Shown: positions 32,462 to 43,953 of the stretch, in pieces
How positions within the stretch are numbered: the first letter of the stretch is position 1
Layout: the number at the start of each line of letters is the position of its first letter
Assembly (NCBI RefSeq): GCF_001429605.1
Contig: NZ_LMSS01000005.1
Span: 62,001 to 126,000, forward strand
Source of the DNA: Phycicoccus sp. Soil802
GTDB taxonomy: Bacteria > Actinomycetota > Actinomycetes > Actinomycetales > Dermatophilaceae
Direction: 5' to 3'
DNA length: 64,000 nt
Notes under the pieces: generated by a model
The model's input: only the letters and a program-made list of their open reading frames with translations
Told to the model about the DNA's origin: nothing
Database searches by the model: none
Position numbers and translations under genes: made by a program

Positions 32462-33704
32462 AGCGACGTCGGCGACGACGCTCGGGCAACGGCGCGGCAT
32501 ACCCGTCAGCGAGCGTGGCGAGCGCCCTGCGCAGCGCGGACTGGGGCGCGGACTCGGCCAGCGTGGTCCCGGCGAACACGGCCGCGTCGAGGCTCGGCTG
32601 GTCCAGGGGCAGGAAGGTGAGGTCGTCCATCCCGGCGAAGCGCCCGAGCGCCTCGGCGATCCGGCGCTCGGGGCGCGGCCCCACGGACGTGGGCCGGACC
32701 CGGTTGACCACCACCCGGGCCCGGGGCGACGGCACCGAGGCGAGGTCCTGGACCGCCCGGACCAGCCGCTGCAGCCCGATCGGGTCGGCCGTGCCCACCA
32801 CGACCAGCTCGTCCGCCTCCTCCAGCGCCGTGAGGGTGGCGGCGTTGCGCCGGGGGGCCAGGGTGTCGTAGGACAGCTCCTCGTCGTCCTCGATCGCGAA
32901 GCCGCAGTCCACGACGACGAAGCGGACCAGTCCCCGGGCGGTGGCCAGCACGTGCGCCACCGAGGGCGCCCGGAGCTCGGTCCACCGCCCGGCCCGCGGT
33001 AGGCCGGTCAGCACCCGCAGCCCGGGGCTCACCTCCGGAGCCACTCGCGCCAGCCCCGCGAGGTCGAGCCCACCCTGGTCGGCGGCGCGGGTCGCCGCGG
33101 CGACCCCCGGCGCCTCGTCGAGCAGCCCGAGCACCTGGGCGATGGACGAGCCGTAGGTGTCGAGGTCGACCAGGAGGGTCGGCTCGCGGAGGGCGAGCTC
33201 GGCGGCCAGGTTGACCGCGACGGTCGTGCGACCCGGCGCGCCGGTCGGGCCCCAGACCGCGATGACGGTCGCCGGGGTCGGCGGTGCCGCGCCGTCGTCG
33301 AGGTGGCCACCGGCCAGCCCGTCGGGTCCGGTGGGGGGCGGCCCGCCGTGGACCGCCTCGAGGGAGTCGAGTGCGTCATCGATCTCGTGGCTGGCCAGGT
33401 CGGCGCGCAGGACGACTTGGAGGCCGAGCTGGCGCAGTCGGAGCTCACCCGGCTCGTCGCCCGGCCCCACCACCCCGGCGGCCTCGACCCCGTGGCTGGC
33501 CAGCTCGTGCAGCGCCGGACGGTCCAGGGCGCGCAGGTCGGCGGAGACGAGGGCGATCTCCCCGTGCCCCGCCGCTGCGGCGGCCAGCAGGTCGGCGAGG
33601 TCGGCGCACCGCCGCGCGACGGTGTAGCCGGCGGTGCCCTCGACCGCCGCGACCAGCTCCGACTCCCAGGACGCGTCGAGGGCGGCGATGACCTGACGCG
33701 TCAC
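32460..33704 (-). CDS. CpaE/MinD-like protein with degenerate P-loop
   Basis: A 414-residue protein: an N-terminal response-regulator-like domain without a clear phospho-acceptor (1-125), a linker, then a ParA/MinD-type domain (about 145-400). The P-loop reads GPTGAPGRTTVAVN, so both lysines of the deviant Walker A (KGGxGKT) are replaced. The second motif DLDTYGSSIAQVLGL is kept. CpaE proteins position Tad pilus machines at poles or membranes. It overlaps the stop of the SAF-domain gene (start 33704, stop 33701). The C-terminus is Arg-rich. No other Tad gene adjoins. Confidence 0.8.
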   Translation of the reverse strand: MTRQVIAALDASWESELVAAVEGTAGYTVARRCADLADLLAAAAAGHGEIALVSADLRALDRPALHELASHGVEAAGVVGPGDEPGELRLRQLGLQVVLRADLASHEIDDALDSLEAVHGGPPPTGPDGLAGGHLDDGAAPPTPATVIAVWGPTGAPGRTTVAVNLAAELALREPTLLVDLDTYGSSIAQVLGLLDEAPGVAAATRAADQGGLDLAGLARVAPEVSPGLRVLTGLPRAGRWTELRAPSVAHVLATARGLVRFVVVDCGFAIEDDEELSYDTLAPRRNAATLTALEEADELVVVGTADPIGLQRLVRAVQDLASVPSPRARVVVNRVRPTSVGPRPERRIAEALGRFAGMDDLTFLPLDQPSLDAAVFAGTTLAESAPQSALRRALATLADGYAAPLPERRRRRR

Positions 33705-34378
33705 TGCTCCACCCGGAGGGCCGAGCCGGCCACCGGCACCACCGTCACCCGCGCCCCCAGGTCGACCGCGGCGATGATCTCCTTGATCCGCGGGGTCGGG
33801 GCCATGACCTGCACGGCGCGGTCACCCGCCGAGCCACCTCCCAGCCCGCCCGTGCTGCGGGGCAGGCTCGACACGGAGACGGCCTGCAGGGTGAGCTCCG
33901 GCCCGAGGAAGCCCCCTGCCGAGCCGCTGCCGGCGGCCGGGTCGACCCGGTTGACGTAGACGTCGACGGTGGACCCCACCTGCAGGGCGGCCGCGGAGCC
34001 GGCATCGACGGTGAGGACCAGCGGCTGGACCCCGACCTCGTCCCGGTCGCCCACCGCGGCGGCCGGGACGAGCTCTCCGGCGGGCACCGGCCGGAGCACG
34101 AAGCGGTCGGGCGCCAGGCCACCGGTCGCCGAGAGGTAGGCGGTCAGCTCCGCCCCCAGCTGGACGTCGACCCGGCTCAGGTCGTCGTCGGTGAGCCGCT
34201 GGCCCGGCACCAAGGCTCCGCGGGCGGCATACACCGCGGTCCGGTCGTCGACGTGGGCCACGACGAAGGCGCCGAGGCCGACCGAGGACAGCACGAGCAG
34301 CACCCCCACCCCGAGGCGGGCGTCGCGCCACCCCGGGCGCTGGAGCCGGACCGCCTTGGGCGCAGCGAGGTCAGTCAT
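33701..34378 (-). CDS. SAF-domain membrane protein, CpaB/RcpC-like
   Basis: A 225-residue protein with one N-terminal membrane helix (LGVGVLLVLSSVGLGAFVVA) and an SAF domain (AARGALVPGQRLTDDDLSRV), followed by an RcpC-like region (LQVGSTVDVYVNRVD). This is the architecture of CpaB/RcpC, which lie outside the membrane in Tad systems. The start is ATG 34378 with GGGGGA eight bases upstream. It is co-transcribed with the CpaE-like gene, giving a CpaB-CpaE pair separate from the two full Tad loci in this window. Confidence 0.78.
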   Translation of the reverse strand: MTDLAAPKAVRLQRPGWRDARLGVGVLLVLSSVGLGAFVVAHVDDRTAVYAARGALVPGQRLTDDDLSRVDVQLGAELTAYLSATGGLAPDRFVLRPVPAGELVPAAAVGDRDEVGVQPLVLTVDAGSAAALQVGSTVDVYVNRVDPAAGSGSAGGFLGPELTLQAVSVSSLPRSTGGLGGGSAGDRAVQVMAPTPRIKEIIAAVDLGARVTVVPVAGSALRVEQ

Positions 34379-34654
34379 GGCGAGGTCCCCCTTCGTCAAC
34401 ACGTCTTCATCGGCTCCTGACCGGGGCAAACGAGCGCACCGGAGCGGTCATCATGGCGCGCCGGGAGGGGCCAGACCCGCTCAGTCCACAGGTTCGCGGG
34501 TCATCCACAAGGTCGGGAGGCCAACTCCCCCAAACGGCTATAGATGCCAGAATCTGTCCAACGAACAGACGCAGCCACAAGAACATGGTAAAAATTCGGT
34601 CAAGGAAAGGTCTGCTCCCAGTCAAGGCGACTGGCGGAAGAAGAGGGGAAGAAC

Positions 34655-34879
34655 GTGGCAAAGCGATTCATTCAGCTTTCCGAGGTCTCGGAAGTTCTCG
34701 ACATCTCGTCAGCCCAGGCATACGCACTCGTCCGCTCCGGAGAGCTGCCCGCCATCAAGGTCGGCGGCCGCGGTCAGTGGCGCGTCGAGGTGGCCGAGCT
34801 CGAGGGGTACATCCAGCGGATGTACAGCGAGACCAAGACCTTCGTCGCCGCCCACCCGTTCGGCCAGGGTCAGGACTGA
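34655..34879 (+). CDS. excisionase-type helix-turn-helix protein
   Basis: A 74-residue protein consisting of one MerR/excisionase-type winged helix: LSEVSEVLDISSAQAYALVR (recognition helix), then ELPAIKVGGRGQWRVEVAEL (wing) and a short tail. Related small proteins in actinobacteria, such as BldC, are developmental or chromosomal regulators; this one is not close enough to name. GTG start with GAGGGGAAGAAC upstream. The preceding 270 bases are unusually AT-rich for this window and probably hold its promoter. Not part of a phage or integrative element. Confidence 0.82.
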   Translation: MAKRFIQLSEVSEVLDISSAQAYALVRSGELPAIKVGGRGQWRVEVAELEGYIQRMYSETKTFVAAHPFGQGQD

Positions 34880-35442
34880 CCCGGCTGCGCCCCGGCCGGT
34901 CGGGCGGGGCGCACCAGCACCACCGCGGAGAACGGCACGAGGCGACGCCCGGTGACGTTCCCCGCCCTGCGGGGCAGGTCCGGGGCGTGCTCGCTCAGCT
35001 CTAGCACGTCGCGACCCACCGCATCGATGGTGCCGCTCACCACCACCCCGTCGAGGTCGGTCACGAGCACGGTGGCGCGGTCGCGGCTCAGCCCGCGCAG
35101 GGCGTAGCCGAGCCCGAAGCGACGTCCTGGACCGGCCTCGTCGACCCGAGCCGGGAGCCCCGTCACCCCGGTCACCGCGGGGAACGGCACGAGCGCCAGG
35201 CCGCCGGGCTCGGTGGCCAGCAGAAGCCACCCGTCACCCACCTCCAGGACCCGCCCCGGCAGCGAGCCGACCACGCGCACCGTCAGCGCCACCCGCCCGC
35301 CGAGGGCCGCCGCCAGCCGCTCCTGCAGGCCCACCTGCGCCCGCTCCCGCCTGGTGCGGTCGGCGACCTCGCCGTCCAGCTCGCGCCGCGCCTCGGCGTC
35401 CCACTGGGCCCCCAGGTCTGAGAACAGGTCGTCCCAGCGCAT
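34870..35442 (-). CDS. conserved hypothetical soluble protein
   Basis: A 190-residue protein. A helical, charged N-terminus (DDLFSDLGAQWDAEARRELD) is followed by beta-rich sequence (VALTVRVVGSLPGRVLEVGD, LVPFPAVTGVTGLP, VLVTDLDGVVVSGTID). The SH3/Sm-like pattern could indicate a small-barrel binding domain, but I do not recognise a family. ATG at 35442 has AAGGGGAGG five bases upstream. Its 3' end overlaps the convergent HTH gene by ten bases. Confidence 0.7.
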   Translation of the reverse strand: MRWDDLFSDLGAQWDAEARRELDGEVADRTRRERAQVGLQERLAAALGGRVALTVRVVGSLPGRVLEVGDGWLLLATEPGGLALVPFPAVTGVTGLPARVDEAGPGRRFGLGYALRGLSRDRATVLVTDLDGVVVSGTIDAVGRDVLELSEHAPDLPRRAGNVTGRRLVPFSAVVLVRPARPAGAQPGQS

Positions 35443-35547
35443 CGTCCTCCCCTTGCCACCATGGCTCCACGTTGTTACCGTCAAACCGCATCAAGCAGAC
35501 GCAACCACATGGAAACGATACAAGGCAAGTCGCCACGGGGGGTGTGG

Positions 35548-36426
35548 ATGGTGCTCAACGAGTCCGTGAGCCGACGCCGCGGGATCGGCGCAGGCCTGAG
35601 GCCGGTCGCCGCGATCGGTGCGCTGGCCGGGCTGGAGCTGCTCGCACTGGGAGGGGCACGGAGTGCGTGGCGGGTCGTGCGGGCCCCCGGACCAGCGAGC
35701 CTCGAAGAGGCGGTGCTGGTCGTCGTCCTGGCCGCCTGCGTGCTCCTCGCTGGGTGGCTGGTGGTCAGCACCACCATCGCCTGCGCGGCCCACCTCCCGG
35801 GCCGGCTCGGCGACCGGGCTCGACGGTGGTCGCGCACAGTGGCGCCCGCGGCGACGAGACGGGTCGCCGCGATCCTGGTGGGTGCTGCCGTCGGTGCCAC
35901 CCTCGCGCCGGGCACCGCGACCGGCTCGGTGGGCGGCGTGGGCGGGCCCGGCGCACCCGCGGGACGCTCCCCCGGGTTCGTCCTGACCCTGCCGGCGGCC
36001 ACGCCCTCGCCTTCGCCTTCGGCACCCACACCAGCCGCCCCGGAGGCCTCCGCCACAGCAGCCTCCGTCACCGCGCCCTCCGTCACCGCGCCCTCCGTCA
36101 CCGCGCCCTCCGTCACCGCGCCCTCGGTCACCGCGCCCTCGGTCACCGGGCCCGGCTGGACCCCGTCGCGACCGGTGCACCCGCCCGCCCCCGTCGCGCG
36201 CCTCGTGACCGGCCCGAGCGCCCCGGCCTCGACCGAGGTCGTCGTCCACCGCGGCGACTCGCTGTGGACGATCGCGCGTCGCCACCTCGGCCCCGGGGCG
36301 ACCGACACCGAGGTCGCCGCTGCGTGGCCGCACTGGTACGCAGCCAACCGCGACGTGATCGGTCCCGACCCCGACCTCCTCCGGCCCGGACAGCGGCTGC
36401 GCGCACCCGTGGGAGCCCACCCGTGA
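35548..36426 (+). CDS. membrane-anchored LysM-domain protein
   Basis: A 292-residue protein. Three hydrophobic segments (about 18-35, 52-80, 108-125) are followed by a Pro/Ala/Thr/Ser-rich stalk with six SVTAP-like repeats (172-201) and a C-terminal LysM domain (VVVHRGDSLWTIARRHLGP to LRPGQRLRAP, about 230-288), which binds N-acetylglucosamine in peptidoglycan. It likely ties the membrane to the cell wall. The ATG at 35548 follows GGGGGGTGTGG; ATG 35509 is an alternative. It is translationally coupled (GTGA) to the Rv3235-family gene. Confidence 0.82.
   Translation: MVLNESVSRRRGIGAGLRPVAAIGALAGLELLALGGARSAWRVVRAPGPASLEEAVLVVVLAACVLLAGWLVVSTTIACAAHLPGRLGDRARRWSRTVAPAATRRVAAILVGAAVGATLAPGTATGSVGGVGGPGAPAGRSPGFVLTLPAATPSPSPSAPTPAAPEASATAASVTAPSVTAPSVTAPSVTAPSVTAPSVTGPGWTPSRPVHPPAPVARLVTGPSAPASTEVVVHRGDSLWTIARRHLGPGATDTEVAAAWPHWYAANRDVIGPDPDLLRPGQRLRAPVGAHP
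36061..36150 (+). repeat. 15-bp tandem repeat in the LysM protein stalk
   Basis: Six adjacent 15-bp units on CCCTCCGTCACCGCG; units 2-4 are identical, units 5 and 6 carry one and two substitutions. They code SVTAP pentapeptides. Confidence 0.9.
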
Positions 36427-36974
36427 GCCCCGCGCGGGGCGCCTCCCCCACCCCGACGGCGCCCGGACGGCTCACCCCGCTGCGGATCGTCCCGGCTCCC
36501 CGCACCCGGCCCCCGGTGCTGAGCGAGCTCGAGTCCTGGGTGCCCGAGGACCGCGTCCCGCCGCGCTACATCCAGGACGCGCTCGCCGTCGACTTCGACT
36601 CGATGACCGACGAGCAGCTCTTCGGCGAGCGCCCGACCCGGCGCGACGACCTCCCCGACCCCCGCGAGTGGGCCGGCCACATCGCCCAGGGGCTCGTCGA
36701 GGTGATGGCCGGAGCCCGTCCGGCGCCTCAGGTGCTGCGCTGGACCACCCCGGAGGTGTATGCCGCCGTGGCCCGCCGCGCGGCCGTGTCAGCCCGGCGC
36801 GGGGCCGGGTCGACGCGGCGCACCGTGGTGCGTGGCGTCCGCGTGTGCGAGCCGGCCGACGGAGTGGCCGAGGCCAGCGCCGTCGTGGTCGACGGCGGCC
36901 GGGTCCGCGCGCTGGCCTTCCGGCTCGTGGGCATCGACGGGCGCTGGCGGGTCGAGGCCCTCCAGGTCGGCTGA
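36423..36974 (+). CDS. Rv3235-family protein
   Basis: A 183-residue protein. A Pro-rich N-terminus is followed by a helical part (PRYIQDALAVDFDSMTDEQL, AGHIAQGLVEVMAG) and a C-terminal beta segment with RALAFRLVGIDGRWRVEALQ. This C-terminus and the position next to secA match the Rv3235 family of actinobacteria, whose function is unknown. GTG start overlaps the stop of the LysM gene (36423-36426). Convergent with secA, sixteen bases apart. Confidence 0.8.
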   Translation: MSPARGASPTPTAPGRLTPLRIVPAPRTRPPVLSELESWVPEDRVPPRYIQDALAVDFDSMTDEQLFGERPTRRDDLPDPREWAGHIAQGLVEVMAGARPAPQVLRWTTPEVYAAVARRAAVSARRGAGSTRRTVVRGVRVCEPADGVAEASAVVVDGGRVRALAFRLVGIDGRWRVEALQVG

Positions 36975-36990
36975 GGTCAGGACGTCGGCG

Positions 36991-39900
<2,910 letters not shown>

Positions 39901-40060
39901 GCAACATCTCCTGAAGTTTTCTGATCTCCTGCTACGCCCGGACGACCGCAGCCGTGGTCATCCGGGTGGCAAGGCCCGACCTAGGCTAGTCGAGTCGACG
40001 CGACGCCGTGGACCCGCGGGCGGGGAACGCTCCCCACGGCCGAACGCGCCGGGCGCATTC

Positions 40061-40117
40061 GGGGTTCCGGTCGACAACACAGCGGGGTTCCGGTCGACGG
40101 CACAGTGCGGTTCCGAC
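40061..40117. repeat. imperfect 23-25-bp tandem repeat upstream of secA
   Basis: Two copies of GGGGTTCCGGTCGAC followed by AACACAGC or GGCACAGTGC (40061-40083, 40084-40108), then a partial third copy GGTTCCGAC (40109-40117). It lies in the 225-bp gap between the GNAT gene's stop and the secA start. Function unknown. Confidence 0.6.
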
Positions 40118-40125
40118 GAGGAGCC

Positions 40126-40428
40126 CTAGTGGGCGACGAGGTCCTGGTAGTCGGGGTGCCGGGCGATCCACGCGGAGATGAAGGGGCAGAGCGCGACGAC
40201 GTCGTGCTCGGCCCGGGCCCGGACGTCGTCGAGCGCGCCCCTGGCCAGCACCCCGCCGACGCCCTGCCCGGCGAAGGCGTCGTCCACCTCGGTGTGCGTG
40301 AAGACGATGTGGGCGCCCTTGAAGCGGTAGGCCGAGAAGCCTGCGAGCGCCCCGTCGATGCGGGCCTCGTACCGGTGCTCGGCCGGGTTGTCGGTGACCA
40401 CGATGTCGGAGGTCCGGAGGTCCGTCAT
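40126..40428 (-). CDS. GNAT-type N-acetyltransferase, short form
   Basis: A 100-residue single-domain acetyltransferase of the short YidJ/Gcn5-like kind. EARIDGALAGFSAYRFKGA and TEVDDAFAGQGVGGVLARGA (the acetyl-CoA phosphate-binding turn QGVGG) are clear, and the C-terminus ALCPFISAWIARHPDYQDL is typical. The substrate is unknown. The start is ATG 40428; a TTG four codons upstream is less likely. Confidence 0.85.
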   Translation of the reverse strand: MTDLRTSDIVVTDNPAEHRYEARIDGALAGFSAYRFKGAHIVFTHTEVDDAFAGQGVGGVLARGALDDVRARAEHDVVALCPFISAWIARHPDYQDLVAH

Positions 40429-40497
40429 GCGCCAAGCCAAGCACGGCTGTCAACGCAGCCGACGGGTGGGCTCACCGCCGCCGACCGGTGGGCCCGG

Positions 40498-41850
40498 TCA
40501 GGCCACCGCGCCCACCTCGGCGTCCTCCCCCTCCGAGCTCCACGAGCCGCGTTCGGGGGACCGGGAGATCGCCAGGCAGGCGAGCGCCGCGAACAGGCAC
40601 AGCCCGCCGGCCGTCAGCCACGCGGTGAAGTAGTCGCCCGTGCTCTGCCGCACCCAGCCGGCATAGCTCGCGGCGACTCCGGCGCCGACCATGTGGGACG
40701 CGAAGACCCAGCCGAAGACGACCCCCGAGCGCGCGACCCCGAAGTGTCGGCGGCACAGCGCGATCGTCGGCGGCACGGTGGCCACCCAGTCGAGCCCGTA
40801 GAAGACGATGAAGATGAAGAGGTTGGGGTGGATGTCCGGCCCGAGCAGGGCGGGCACGAACAGCAGCGAGAGCCCCCGGACCCCGTAGTAGCCGCAGAGC
40901 AGCAGCCGCGGGTCCACCTTGTCGGTGAGCCAGCCCGAGGCGATCGTGCCGACCAGGTCGAAGACGCCGATCAGCGCGAGCAGCCCGGCGGCGGTGGTCT
41001 CGGGCATGCCGTGGTCGTGCGCCGCGGGGATGAAGTGCGTGCCGATCAGCCCGTTCGTGGACCAGCCGCAGATCCAGAAGGTGCCGACAAGGATCCAGAA
41101 CGTCCGCGAGCGCGTGCTCTCGCGCAGCGTCCGCACGGCGAGCCGGCCCGGCCCGACCTGCGACCCGGTATGCCGCGTGGCCGGCTCGTCGAGCGGCTCA
41201 CCCGGGTGCGCCCCCAGGGGCCGCAGGCCGAGGTCGGCCGGTCGGTCGCGGACGACCAGCAGGACCAGCGGCACCAGGAGCAGGGCCGCGCCGGTGACCA
41301 CGAGCGCCGACCAGCGCCAGCCCGGCCCGGTGGCCAGGGCGGCGATCCCGGGGAGGAAGACCAGCTGTCCAGCGGCACCGGCTGCGGAGAACACCCCGGT
41401 GACCAGGCTGCGGCGCGACTCCACGAACCACCGGTTCGCGACGACGGCCCCCAGCACGAGGGCCATCGCCCCGGCCCCGACGCCCACGAACACCCCCCAG
41501 AGCAGCCACAGCTGCCAGGGGGCGGTCATCACGGTGGTGAGCCCGCTGCCGAGCGCCACGAGGACGAGGGCGAGGCAGACCACCCGGCGCAGGCCGAACC
41601 GCTCCATGAGCGCGGCCGCGAACGGCGCGGTCAGCCCGTAGATCACCAGGTTGGCCGTGACCGCGCCGGAGGTGGTGGCCCGCGACCAGCCGAACTCGGA
41701 CTCGAGCGGCTCGAGCAGGGCCCCGGTCGACGACCGGAAGCCGGCTGCGGCCACGAGGGCGCCGAGGATCACGAGCGCCACCCACCAGGCCCGGTGGATG
41801 GCCGGCCGTCGGGTCGGGGTCGTCACCTGGGTAGCGGCAGGAATCGTCAC
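40498..41850 (-). CDS. major facilitator superfamily transporter
   Basis: A 450-residue permease with twelve predicted membrane helices in two halves, the loop between helices 6 and 7 at about 195-235. DRPADLGLRPLG after helix 6 and the GWSRATTSGA start of helix 2 are common in the oxalate/formate and monocarboxylate-type MFS branch; the substrate cannot be named. The GTG start at 41850 has TAGCCT exactly six bases upstream on the minus strand, so the transcript is probably leaderless. Confidence 0.88.
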   Translation of the reverse strand: MTIPAATQVTTPTRRPAIHRAWWVALVILGALVAAAGFRSSTGALLEPLESEFGWSRATTSGAVTANLVIYGLTAPFAAALMERFGLRRVVCLALVLVALGSGLTTVMTAPWQLWLLWGVFVGVGAGAMALVLGAVVANRWFVESRRSLVTGVFSAAGAAGQLVFLPGIAALATGPGWRWSALVVTGAALLLVPLVLLVVRDRPADLGLRPLGAHPGEPLDEPATRHTGSQVGPGRLAVRTLRESTRSRTFWILVGTFWICGWSTNGLIGTHFIPAAHDHGMPETTAAGLLALIGVFDLVGTIASGWLTDKVDPRLLLCGYYGVRGLSLLFVPALLGPDIHPNLFIFIVFYGLDWVATVPPTIALCRRHFGVARSGVVFGWVFASHMVGAGVAASYAGWVRQSTGDYFTAWLTAGGLCLFAALACLAISRSPERGSWSSEGEDAEVGAVA

Positions 41851-41856
41851 TGTCGC

Positions 41857-41862
41857 AGGCTA
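41857..41862 (-). promoter_or_regulatory. -10 element, leaderless MFS gene
   Basis: TAGCCT on the minus strand, six bases before the GTG at 41850. Confidence 0.5.
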
Positions 41863-41948
41863 TCTGCCAACCGTCGGCGCCTGACAGCGCATTCCGGACA
41901 ACCCCCGGCAGGATCCCGCCACGGGGGCGCCCCGCCAAGGAACGCCTG

Positions 41949-43142
41949 TCAGGCGACGCCGGCCAGGCCCAGCCAGCCGGCCATCAGGGCCAGCTCGTCG
42001 TCGAGGGCGGCCCGGGCCGCCTCGGGGGCCCCTGGCTCCCAGTGCACAGCCTGCACCCGCAGCACCCCTGCCGCTCGGTCGGCCTTGAGGTCACAGCGCG
42101 CCACGAGCGCGTCGCCGAACAGGAACGGCAGGACGTAGTAGCCGTGCACCCGCAGGTGGGCGGGCACGTAGATCTCCAGCCGGTAGTCCATGCCGAAGAT
42201 CGCGGCGGTGCGGTCCCGCTGCCAGACCAGCGAGTCGAACGGGCTGAGCAGCGCCTGGGCGTGCACCTTCCGGGGCCGGCGCGCCTCGGGGTGCAGGTAG
42301 GCCGGCCGTTTCCAGCCCTCGATCGTGGCCGGCACGAGCGCCCCCTCCGCCACGAGGGACTCGAGGGCCGGCCGGGCCTGTTCCGGCTTGAGCCGGAAGT
42401 AGTCGCGCAGGCACTGCTCGGTGCCCACCCCGTGGGCCCGGGCCGCGATGAGGACCAGCTCCCGGAAGGCGACGTCGTGCGGCGGCCTGGCTGCGGGGTC
42501 GGCGACCTCGGCGGCGAGGTGTCCGGGCAGCACCCGCTCCAGCGCGGCATACCGTCGCTCGAACTGGCTGGTCCGGCCGGCGCTGGTGATCTGGCCGGCC
42601 CAGAAGAGGTGCTCGAGCGCGCTCTTGACCAGCGACCAGTTCCAGCCCCACTCGTCACGCTGGCGCGGGAGGTCGTGCTCGAGCGCGGCCTCCAGGCCGC
42701 GTGACGTGATCGGACCCCGCGCGCCGACCTCGGCGAGCACCGCCGCCACCAGCTCGGGGTGCTCGCGGGCGACCCGCTGCATGCCGCCCCACGAGTCCTG
42801 CAGGGCGCGTTGCATGCGGAAGTCGAGCAGCGGCCAGGTCGTGGGCGGGATCAGGCTCGCCTCGTGGGCCCAGTACTCGACCAGCCGACGCGGGGCGCGG
42901 TCGCGGGCCCGGTCGAGCAGGGCGGTGTCGTAGGGGCCGAGCCGGGAGAAGAACGGCAGGTACTGACTGCGGGTGAGCACGTTGACGCTGTCGATCTGGA
43001 CGATCTGCACGCGGTCGATGACGCGCTGGACGTGCCGCATCGTGGCGCTGCCCGGCGCCGGGCGCGGCTCGGCGAAGCCCTGGGCGGCGAGGGCGATCCG
43101 CCGTGCCTGGGCACGCGTCAGCCGCACCGGTTCAGTGGTCAC
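41949..43142 (-). CDS. YcaQ-type winged-helix DNA glycosylase (crosslink repair)
   Basis: A 397-residue HTH_42-superfamily protein. The QxQ catalytic motif occurs as [11 protein letters not shown] (about residues 46-56), followed by the tandem winged-helix body ([55 protein letters not shown]). YcaQ and the related AlkX/AlkZ enzymes unhook interstrand crosslinks. The specific substrate is not predictable. ATG-equivalent start at 43142 (GTG). Confidence 0.88.
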   Translation of the reverse strand: MTTEPVRLTRAQARRIALAAQGFAEPRPAPGSATMRHVQRVIDRVQIVQIDSVNVLTRSQYLPFFSRLGPYDTALLDRARDRAPRRLVEYWAHEASLIPPTTWPLLDFRMQRALQDSWGGMQRVAREHPELVAAVLAEVGARGPITSRGLEAALEHDLPRQRDEWGWNWSLVKSALEHLFWAGQITSAGRTSQFERRYAALERVLPGHLAAEVADPAARPPHDVAFRELVLIAARAHGVGTEQCLRDYFRLKPEQARPALESLVAEGALVPATIEGWKRPAYLHPEARRPRKVHAQALLSPFDSLVWQRDRTAAIFGMDYRLEIYVPAHLRVHGYYVLPFLFGDALVARCDLKADRAAGVLRVQAVHWEPGAPEAARAALDDELALMAGWLGLAGVA

Positions 43143-43172
43143 GCCACGTCCTTGGTCAACCAGGCCTGCAGG

Positions 43173-43874
43173 TCACTCGCCGGGTTCGAGGAGGTTCTCG
43201 CGGACGGCGTACATGGCCGCCTCCATCCGCGAGTGGAGCTGGAGCTTCTCGAGGATGTTGCGCACGTGGTTCTTGACGGTGTTCTCGGAGATGAACAGCT
43301 GGTGGGCGATCTCCTTGTTGGCCAGCCCGCGCGCGACGAGCCGCAGCACCTCGAGCTCGCGGTCGGTCAGCCGCGGGGCGCCGACGCCGCTGGGGCGCTC
43401 GCCCTGGCGCTTGCTCATGTGGGCGAACTCGGCGAGCAGCTTGGACGCCATCGAGGGTGACAGCAGTGAGTCGCCGTTGAACACCGCGCGCACGCCGTCG
43501 GCGATCTCCTCGCCCGGCACGTCCTTGAGCAGGTAGCCGTTGGCACCGGCCTTGACCGCCTCGTAGAGGTCGGACTCCTCGTCGGACATCGTCAGCATGA
43601 TGATCTTGGTCGACGGCACGAGGGCCTTGATCGTCTGGCAGGCCTGGATGCCCGAGGTGTGGGGCATCCGCACGTCCATCAGCACGACGTCGGGAAGCAG
43701 CTCGACGGTGCGGTCGACGGCCTCCTTGCCGTCACCCGCCTCGCCGACGATCTCGATGTCGTCGTCCTGCGACACCACCATCTGCAGGCCCCGGCGGTAG
43801 AGGACGTGGTCGTCCGCGATGACGACCCTGATCGGGTCGGCACCGCTGCCCAGCACACCATCCCCATTCGACAC
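43173..43874 (-). CDS. NarL/LuxR-family response regulator
   Basis: About 233 residues: a receiver domain (IRVVIADDHVLYRRG; phospho-acceptor in VVLMDVRMPHTSG; conserved KAGANGYLLKD) and a LuxR-type helix-turn-helix (LTDRELEVLRLVARGLANKE, ISENTVKNHVRNILEKL). No kinase gene adjoins, so it is an orphan here. The start is unsettled: GTG 43874 lies nine bases after GACAGT, ATG 43883 lies immediately after it; both are shown by the same frame. The hairpin at 43898-43943 separates it from hpf. Confidence 0.9.
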   Translation of the reverse strand: MSNGDGVLGSGADPIRVVIADDHVLYRRGLQMVVSQDDDIEIVGEAGDGKEAVDRTVELLPDVVLMDVRMPHTSGIQACQTIKALVPSTKIIMLTMSDEESDLYEAVKAGANGYLLKDVPGEEIADGVRAVFNGDSLLSPSMASKLLAEFAHMSKRQGERPSGVGAPRLTDRELEVLRLVARGLANKEIAHQLFISENTVKNHVRNILEKLQLHSRMEAAMYAVRENLLEPGE

Positions 43875-43897
43875 GAGGCACATACTGTCACGGACAG

Positions 43898-43943
43898 CGA
43901 CGACACCGGACGAAACGCCCTCTGGGCTCGCCCGGTGTCGTCG
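43898..43943 (-). terminator. long-stem terminator after hpf
   Basis: CGACGACACCGG (43898-43909) and CCGGTGTCGTCG (43932-43943) form a perfect 12-bp stem with a 22-base loop, just downstream of the hpf stop (43954, minus strand). Confidence 0.7.
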
Positions 43944-43953
43944 TCGTCGCAGG

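Noticed and set aside
34441-34660. AT-rich region with DnaA-box-like sequences as a possible replication origin
   Set aside because: Only two near-matches, no dnaA, dnaN or rpmH genes nearby and no cluster of boxes, so it is more likely a promoter region.
34655-34879. Excisionase-like gene as sign of an integrated element
   Set aside because: No integrase, attachment-site repeat or phage gene is found; neighbours are ordinary chromosomal genes.
36061-36150. Regular repeats that could be taken for a CRISPR array
   Set aside because: Units are 15 bp, adjacent without spacers, and in frame within a coding sequence.
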